Source of the DNA: an uncultured Lachnospiraceae bacterium
GTDB lineage: Bacteria > Bacillota > Clostridia > Lachnospirales > Lachnospiraceae
Reading direction: 5' to 3'
DNA length: 18,016 nucleotides
NCBI GenBank assembly: GCA_946538445.1
Contig: CAMNGO010000022.1
Coordinates: 1-18,016, forward strand
Both the position numbers and the translations under genes were made by a program. Shown piece by piece: positions 13,201 through 18,016 of the stretch (position 1 is the stretch's first letter; every line of letters begins with the position of its first letter). Under the pieces are notes generated by a model. It did no database searches. It was given only the letters and a program-made list of their open reading frames with translations, and was not told where the DNA came from.

Positions 13201-15567
13201 TCAGTTAAAGCCGGGTGTCCAGTAAGTCTGATTATATATGTCCGTCAGGCAATAACTGCAACGTACATCCCCATCCGGGATGATGGTATTACTGATGGTA
13301 AGATCATCCGTGTAACGGATGGGATCCCCCAGTTCATAGCTGTCTACATATTCTCCGCTATAGCTATAGTAATCACAGATGAACTGAATGGTATCACCCT
13401 TCTCCAGAGAGACGAGGTTCTTGCCTACAGTCTCGGTTTCCTCATCTTCATAAACGACCATTGCCCCGTCAATGTAACCATCCGGATGGCTGTTGTCAAA
13501 AAGTATATTCAGATTGACTCTGGTACCATTAAGTAATGCGGGTACATATCCTCTGATGATGGTATCATCCCCGTTTTTTGTCATACTTTCAAAATAATAT
13601 GCCACCGGTGTATCGTCGATGGATACCCAGGACCGGTCCGTCTCTCCGACCAGGTTATTGTTATTATCAAATTCATACACATTGTCCAGACCCAGGTTAA
13701 CATAACCTTCCCCATCGTCATAGAACATGTTTAAAACAAGGTCATGAATGGAATCCCATTCTTCTTTGCTAAGCTTTAATACCCTCTTTCCGTTTTCCTC
13801 GGTCCATATAAGGTGGCTTACATCCAGCTGGTGGGAGGTTACGTAATCGGAAACCCGCTCATCCGATATCGATCTGCCGGTCAGGAAGCCGATATTGCTG
13901 CTATCGAGTCCTGTGATACTCTGAGTCAGCCCGGAAAGGTCTCCACCCAGAAGTCCGCTCAGGATCTGAATCATAGCCTGGGGATCCATATTGGAAGAGC
14001 CGGAACCCGACAAGCTGGGATAAGGTGAACTCTGGCCTCCGGAAACGGCCTGTCCGCTTACCTCCATCTTGGCGAAGGACTGAATACAGCGGCTGTATTC
14101 CTCATCCAGGCCGATCCCCTCATAGGTCTTGACCGCGGAATCCACATTGGATGTCCTCCGAAGGGGGAAATATATCGATAAACCATAGGCATTGTTTATG
14201 CTGGAGGAGGTTCTGTTGTATTTTACCGCACTCAGGATGGCCTTGGCCAGATCTTCTCCCTCTTTCGTTCCCACATTATATGCAAAATGTGTCAAGTCAA
14301 CCTGGTCGATCTTGGTTGCCTGTGCAAATTCCCTGGTCTGATATCTGGCATCGGAAACCTGCTTGTATTTGTTATTCTCGATCAGCTCACTGGTGGAACT
14401 GGAGAAAGTCCGGAATCTGGGCGGTATCGTGTTGGACAGTTCCGCCAGATCTACCACGGATAAGGTGGTGGCCTGTCCTCTGCACTTGGCATTGCATTGT
14501 TCCACAAAAGTATCAACAATCTTCTGTCCGATCTCAAGGGTTGGCATGGAGGTATTTTGGGACAGGACATTCAGCCAATCAGTATAATACCAGCCGATTC
14601 CCGGTTCCGTCTCCTCGGATGCAATGAGGTAGTCTGCAAATTCATCAAGCATCAGACCATTTTCTACCGTGGCCATCAGACAGGCATCAAAACCGATAAA
14701 ATCAAACTTCATACCGCCTTTGGTCAAGGCAGTCTTGATGCCCTGAAGGGTCATGGATCCCGCACTTCTGTTTTTCTCATCATATCCGTACCCGCTCACC
14801 GAACCGCCGCCATGATCCCATAAAATCAGTTCATTACGATTTGCCGGGAAATTTTTCTTACAAAACTGAATAAAAGATGCTAATGTGGCAGGATTTGTCA
14901 TGGCGGCAGATCCGTCGTCCTGCTTCAGCGGGATTAATCCCCCGTTTTTTACCTGATAGATTTGGTTTACCCGGTTGCTTACCACCTGGTTCTTCCATCT
15001 GGCACAGCCACCGGTATAGACGATCAGATTAATCTTGTCACTAAGCTTTGCATTCGCCATCTCAACCAGGTCGGAAGTTGCCATCCCGCTTCTGGATTCC
15101 AGATCCGTACCACACATATAGAGCATAATAGTAACGGTATCATTTCCGTTCCCCATGATGCCCGTATATTTTGCGCGGGAACCGTCGGCGATTGACCGGT
15201 CAAGCTTACCGGTATTGGATGTCAGATTCCAACCGGATGACTGACTGATGTCATTGGTATAATAACTGTTTATCGTATTGGATGGTGATCCGGAATTGCT
15301 GCCGGATCCACCACTGCCTGAGTCTCCGCCAAGACCCCCAAACATGGATGTTCCGCCAAATAAGGCAACAACGATCAGGATCAGGAGGAAAGATAAGGGA
15401 CTTCTTCTCCTGCCTCCTCTATGAGGACCATCCGGTATAGGGCCATGGGAATTCATCTGATGCATCCCGCTGCCCACAGGACCGGTTCCAAGACCCGCCC
15501 CCTTTTTATGAACTCCTTTTCCGACGCCTGTGACACGCTTTTTTCTTCCTTCCGGTATATTATTCAT
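13201..15567 (-). CDS. Membrane-anchored clostripain-like (C11) cysteine peptidase
   Basis: This is a 788-residue cell-surface protease. The N-terminus (1-57) is basic, Gly-rich and cytosolic. One membrane helix (about 58-79, SFLLILIVVALFGG) has no cleavage site and should anchor the protein with its body outside. A Gly/Ser linker follows (about 80-100). The C11 domain (about 143-500) starts TVTIMLYMCGTDLES and has catalytic His252 in LILWDHGGG and Cys296 in FIGFDACLMAT, the clostripain dyad. These enzymes usually cut after Arg or Lys and self-activate. A C-terminal region (about 545-788), rich in Asp and Tyr, is not recognised. An AGGGGAG site lies 11 nt before the ATG. It is transcribed from a strong promoter at 15678-15706 and diverges from carD. 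Confidence 0.93.
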   Translation of the reverse strand: MNNIPEGRKKRVTGVGKGVHKKGAGLGTGPVGSGMHQMNSHGPIPDGPHRGGRRRSPLSFLLILIVVALFGGTSMFGGLGGDSGSGGSGSNSGSPSNTINSYYTNDISQSSGWNLTSNTGKLDRSIADGSRAKYTGIMGNGNDTVTIMLYMCGTDLESRSGMATSDLVEMANAKLSDKINLIVYTGGCARWKNQVVSNRVNQIYQVKNGGLIPLKQDDGSAAMTNPATLASFIQFCKKNFPANRNELILWDHGGGSVSGYGYDEKNRSAGSMTLQGIKTALTKGGMKFDFIGFDACLMATVENGLMLDEFADYLIASEETEPGIGWYYTDWLNVLSQNTSMPTLEIGQKIVDTFVEQCNAKCRGQATTLSVVDLAELSNTIPPRFRTFSSSTSELIENNKYKQVSDARYQTREFAQATKIDQVDLTHFAYNVGTKEGEDLAKAILSAVKYNRTSSSINNAYGLSIYFPLRRTSNVDSAVKTYEGIGLDEEYSRCIQSFAKMEVSGQAVSGGQSSPYPSLSGSGSSNMDPQAMIQILSGLLGGDLSGLTQSITGLDSSNIGFLTGRSISDERVSDYVTSHQLDVSHLIWTEENGKRVLKLSKEEWDSIHDLVLNMFYDDGEGYVNLGLDNVYEFDNNNNLVGETDRSWVSIDDTPVAYYFESMTKNGDDTIIRGYVPALLNGTRVNLNILFDNSHPDGYIDGAMVVYEDEETETVGKNLVSLEKGDTIQFICDYYSYSGEYVDSYELGDPIRYTDDLTISNTIIPDGDVRCSYCLTDIYNQTYWTPGFN

Positions 15568-15677
15568 AATCTGCTTCTCTCCCCTTCCTGCTAATTTTTA
15601 ATTTTTCTATTAATCTCCGTATTTACCATAAATTAAGTGCTTCTACATGTTTTTTTTATACAAATTTTCCTTATTTA

Positions 15678-15706
15678 ATTTTAAAGAAATTCTATCATTT
15701 TGTCAA
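15678..15706 (-). promoter_or_regulatory. Sigma-A promoter of the C11 protease gene
   Basis: On the minus strand a perfect TTGACA (15706-15701) and TAAAAT (15683-15678) are separated by 17 nt. The leader would be about 100 nt, long enough for post-transcriptional control, but no known motif is evident in it. Confidence 0.85.
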
Positions 15707-15788
15707 TCTTGCCCTATTTGTAAAATTAATTCATTTCTATTTTATTTGAAATTTTTTGAGCGGCATCTTTCATATTCAAACTGAAAAC

Positions 15789-15817
15789 ATGACTTTTTTG
15801 AAAAATAATAGTAGAAT
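15789..15817 (+). promoter_or_regulatory. Candidate promoter of the CarD-like gene
   Basis: ATGACT (15789-15794) and TAGAAT (15812-15817) are 17 nt apart, upstream of the ATG at 15873. A second -10-like TAAAAT (15843-15848) has no -35. CarD proteins often assist promoters with weak elements, so a weak match is not disqualifying. Confidence 0.45.
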
Positions 15818-15872
15818 AAGAATAACGATGATATTAATATGTTAAAATGATTTAAGAACAGGATGTGATATA

Positions 15873-16370
15873 ATGTACCGTATTAATGATGTAGTGGTCT
15901 ATGGCAATCAGGGAGTATGCAAAGTGATGGATGTAGGCCCATTGGATATGATGGAAAATGAGAATAAAATCTATTACACCCTGAATCCTGTGTATCAGAA
16001 AGGAACCACTATCTACGCACCGGCTGAAAATCCCAAATCCGTTATGCGTCCTGTGCTTAGTAAAGAAGAGGTCAACAGCCTGATCAAGGAGATTCCGGAT
16101 ATCGAGACCTTCCGTGTGGGAAATGACAGAGAGAGAGAATCCGTTTATCGGACAGCGATCCGTACCTGTGATCCCAGGGAACTGGTGAGAATTCTTAAAA
16201 CGGTCTATGTTCGCAGAAAAGACCGCCTTGCTTCCGGCAAGAAGAGGATCATAGTTGATGAAAAGTATTTCCAGATCGCAGAAGATCAGCTATATCAGGA
16301 ACTGGCTTATGTCCTGGATAAGAAAAAAGAATCCATGGAAGAATATATTACAAACAACGTATCAAATTAA
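15873..16370 (+). CDS. CarD/CdnL-family transcription regulator
   Basis: This 165-residue cytosolic protein binds RNA polymerase. The N-terminal domain (about 1-60) has the CarD/TRCF RNA-polymerase-interacting signature MYRINDVVVYGNQGVCKVMDV and a Tyr-rich strand. The rest is helical (about 70-160), with RTCDPRELVRILKTVYVRRKDR typical of the DNA-contacting C-terminal domain. The family binds the beta subunit and stabilises open complexes, setting expression of rRNA and other genes. The start ATG has AGGATGTG upstream. It is a lone gene ending in a strong terminator, between the surface protease and the AAA+ pair, and shows no visible link to either. Confidence 0.93.
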   Translation: MYRINDVVVYGNQGVCKVMDVGPLDMMENENKIYYTLNPVYQKGTTIYAPAENPKSVMRPVLSKEEVNSLIKEIPDIETFRVGNDRERESVYRTAIRTCDPRELVRILKTVYVRRKDRLASGKKRIIVDEKYFQIAEDQLYQELAYVLDKKKESMEEYITNNVSN

Positions 16371-16375
16371 ACGAC

Positions 16376-16401
16376 AAAAGTCCGGATAATTCCGGACTTT
16401 T
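16376..16401. terminator. Bidirectional intrinsic terminator
   Basis: AAAAGTCCGGA (16376-16386) and TCCGGACTTTT (16391-16401) form a perfect 11-bp stem around TAAT. T and A tracts built into the arms serve both strands. It is shared by the convergent carD-like gene and the C39-like gene, whose stop (16403) lies just beyond it. Confidence 0.92.
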
Positions 16402-16402
16402 C

Positions 16403-17047
16403 CTATTTTCTGGGACGTATTTCCAGATAGTTGGTAAAGATAGGATTACTCCTTCTTCTGGAATACTCCAGGTATTCTTTCCAATCGATATAGAAAGTTT
16501 TTCCCCAGCTGGATACTTTCATCTTTCCATCTGTAGTGTAATCAGTGACCACTACGAAATGATTATGTACAGCCCCGCAGCTATGGTAAGTGTTCTCCTC
16601 CGTCCTGTGGAATAGTGAGACAGATTTTTTGCCGAATATATTCGGGAAGTTGGGTCCGATGGCGATGATCACAGGGAGATGCTCTTTTAGCATCTCCTTT
16701 ATCTTCCTTCTGCTGGATTCCCGCAAGGGAAGCAGCTTCCATCTGGCCCGGTAGGGCATACGATAATGGCGAAAAACCCTGTTGATTCCGAGGGATAATG
16801 CCATCCCGCTCATCCCCAGAAAGGGCAGATAGAAGAAGTATTTCTCTATCTTCTTGACATATTCATAATACTGATCCCACTCAAAGGTATTGGGACAGTC
16901 CATCAGATAGATGATGACGTCCGTAGCCGCAATCAGGCCACAACCATATCCTTTCAGTTTCTTCTCCGGAAAGAGATTCTGATTGCCTCCGTAATATTCT
17001 TTCTTATCCTGAATCACGGTAATATACTTTGAATGATCCTCTTTCAT
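16403..17047 (-). CDS. Cytosolic C39/papain-like cysteine peptidase-related protein
   Basis: This is a 214-residue protein without a signal peptide. Two motifs match the core of papain-fold C39-like peptidases. One is KGYGCGLIAATDVIIYL, with Cys36 at the head of the central helix. The other is HNHFVVVTDY, with His163 opening the beta-strand, followed by a strand ending VSSWGKTFYIDW. The third catalytic residue is unclear: Ser179/Ser180 or Asp171/Asp173 lie where Asn or Asp is expected. It may therefore be an active peptidase, an amidase or a degenerate relative. It begins 11 nt after the Lon-like ATPase stop, with AGAGGGTGATC before the ATG, so the two are almost certainly one transcript. A physical partnership with the ATPase is inference. 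Confidence 0.75.
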   Translation of the reverse strand: MKEDHSKYITVIQDKKEYYGGNQNLFPEKKLKGYGCGLIAATDVIIYLMDCPNTFEWDQYYEYVKKIEKYFFYLPFLGMSGMALSLGINRVFRHYRMPYRARWKLLPLRESSRRKIKEMLKEHLPVIIAIGPNFPNIFGKKSVSLFHRTEENTYHSCGAVHNHFVVVTDYTTDGKMKVSSWGKTFYIDWKEYLEYSRRRSNPIFTNYLEIRPRK

Positions 17048-17058
17048 CCGATCACCCT

Positions 17059-18016
17059 CTATTTTAATAACTCAACCACCATCTCCGGATAAAAGACTAC
17101 CTTAGTCACATGATCCACCTCTATCTGATAGAGGGCATTGGCTGCGATGTGTTCAGCGGCCTGCTCAAGATCGCGGATACCGGTGGTATCTGAATACAAT
17201 TCCACGATGGCTTTCACCGCATCATCTGTAACGATACATTCTTCTTCTGTCATATGCATTCTTTTCAGAACCTTAGGCAGTGAATAGCGGATGAAGATCT
17301 GCTCTTTCTCTTCCGGAGAATAATCCGGAATCTCTATCACCGCAAACCGGGACATCAGAGGTGCGCTGATCTGATCCTTCTCATTCGCTGTAGCGATAGG
17401 ATAAACCCCGACGGTAGGGACCAGACATTCCATATAATTATCCGTAAATCCCAGATTGTCCAGTAGAGTCAGAAGGACATCCGCAGGATTCCCGTTTCCT
17501 TTGCCTGCTGCAGCTTTATCCAGCTCATTTATGATAAAGACCAGATTGGACTCTCCTGCCATGGAGAATGCCTCCATGATGATCCCGGGCTTAGCGTTGG
17601 CATAGACTCTGGAACTGCCGGTGAGCTGCTCCGGATCATTGATGGAACTCATATCCAGTGTGGTCCAAGGTAATTTGAGGATCTTTGCCACGGCATAGGC
17701 CACCTGGGATTTCCCGGTACCTGCCGGGCCAACCAGAAGCAGGCCATAGGCAGGCAAAGTGTGGGTTCGGTTAATCTGGATAATGGTCTCTATGATCCTT
17801 TGTTTTACCTTCTCCATCCCATATAATTCTTCATCCAGGATTCTCCTGGCTTCCACAGGATCAATGGCTTCAAAATAAGTATTCTTCCAACGGACATTCA
17901 TCATGATGGAGAGCGCGCGTTGAGCATGTCTCCTCTCTTCAGGAGAAACTTCGCTGGACCTGGCTACGGAAAGATTTCTTCTGCCCCAGAGGCGAATGTT
18001 ATCCGCCACGGTTCTC
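17059..18016 (-). CDS. Lon-like AAA+ ATPase lacking the protease domain (partial at 5' end)
   Basis: At least 316 residues resemble the AAA+ module of Lon: WKNTYFEAID, then RRILDEELYGMEKVKQRI as in Lon's LDxxHYGLEKVKxRI. Counted from the GTG at 18009, Walker A is GPAGTGKS (94-101). The Walker B segment is LVFIINELDK, with Asn161 where Lon has Asp and Glu162 kept. Sensor 1 is in ATANEKD (Asn209), the Arg finger is Arg221 and sensor 2 is in GIRDLEQ (Arg279). The protein stops at the end of the AAA lid with no Ser-Lys protease domain. The reading frame stays open to the window edge and the GTG has no clear ribosome binding site, so the true start may lie outside. It probably remodels or unfolds proteins. 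Confidence 0.85.
   Translation of the reverse strand, partial: RTVADNIRLWGRRNLSVARSSEVSPEERRHAQRALSIMMNVRWKNTYFEAIDPVEARRILDEELYGMEKVKQRIIETIIQINRTHTLPAYGLLLVGPAGTGKSQVAYAVAKILKLPWTTLDMSSINDPEQLTGSSRVYANAKPGIIMEAFSMAGESNLVFIINELDKAAAGKGNGNPADVLLTLLDNLGFTDNYMECLVPTVGVYPIATANEKDQISAPLMSRFAVIEIPDYSPEEKEQIFIRYSLPKVLKRMHMTEEECIVTDDAVKAIVELYSDTTGIRDLEQAAEHIAANALYQIEVDHVTKVVFYPEMVVELLK

Larger units (their letters stand above)
15568..15872. other. 305-bp AT-rich divergent intergenic region
   Basis: This spacer separates the C11 protease gene and the carD-like gene. It is strongly AT-rich and holds a near-consensus leftward promoter, a weaker rightward promoter and T-tracts (15651-15657). I see no open reading frame with a ribosome binding site, no tRNA and no terminator-grade hairpin in it. 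Confidence 0.7.

Noticed and set aside
12577..13536. Long forward-strand reading frame (319 codons)
   Set aside because: It is antisense to the Nudix gene and the end of the C11 protease gene, both of which have clear domain motifs. It has no ribosome binding site or recognisable product.
1..18016. CRISPR arrays, tRNA/rRNA genes, transposases, attachment sites
   Set aside because: No regularly spaced repeats, cloverleaf-like sequences, transposase motifs or flanking direct repeats were seen on either strand.

Overview
The window looks like chromosomal DNA of a low-to-mid GC Gram-positive anaerobe in the class Clostridia, most like Lachnospiraceae. The grounds are strong AGGAG-type ribosome binding sites, sigma-A promoters of the TTGACA-N17-TATAAT type, a MecA adaptor, a YegS/DagK-type lipid kinase, a clostripain-type protease with one membrane anchor, a Big_2-domain secreted protein and a stand-alone CarD-family regulator. 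The genus cannot be named from the sequence alone. No tRNA, rRNA, CRISPR array, insertion sequence, integrase or phage gene is visible. This reads as ordinary core or near-core chromosome rather than a mobile island.

Layout. Positions 1-62 hold what may be the last codons of a rightward gene, followed by a shared terminator. Positions 116-4988 are a leftward block, in transcription order: lipid kinase, mecA, a hairpin, an unrecognised 223-residue protein, an OmpR-type response regulator and its sensor histidine kinase. A 285-bp divergent spacer (4989-5273) carries promoters for both sides and an unexplained set of inverted repeats. Positions 5274-7583 hold two rightward genes: a secreted SH3-like/C39-like peptidase and a cytosolic HEXXH protein. 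A bidirectional terminator follows. Positions 7645-10508 are a leftward pair, a CaCA-family cation/Ca2+ antiporter followed 17 nt later by an ABC-F ATPase. Their leader (about 10526-10690) has a promoter, a yybP-ykoY-like (Mn2+) riboswitch and an intrinsic terminator.

Positions 10851-11714 hold a secreted Big_2 protein with its own promoter and terminator. Positions 11861-15567 are a leftward group: a membrane-anchored C11 (clostripain-like) protease, a Nudix hydrolase and an overlapping HGSNAT-like (DUF1624) membrane acyltransferase. CarD (15873-16370) runs rightward from a 305-bp AT-rich divergent spacer and shares a terminator with the last leftward pair. That pair is a Lon-like AAA+ ATPase without a protease domain, cut by the window edge, and a small C39/papain-like protein 11 nt downstream.

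How the genes may work together. Proteolysis and protein quality control recur: MecA (ClpC adaptor), a protease-less Lon-like ATPase paired with a cysteine-peptidase-like protein, a HEXXH protein, and two exported cysteine peptidases. The clearest regulatory unit is the metal-responsive leader of the antiporter/ABC-F pair. The best candidates for something undescribed are the ATPase/cysteine-peptidase pair, whose ATPase has Asn in place of the Walker B Asp, and the placement of an ABC-F translation factor under a probable Mn2+ switch.
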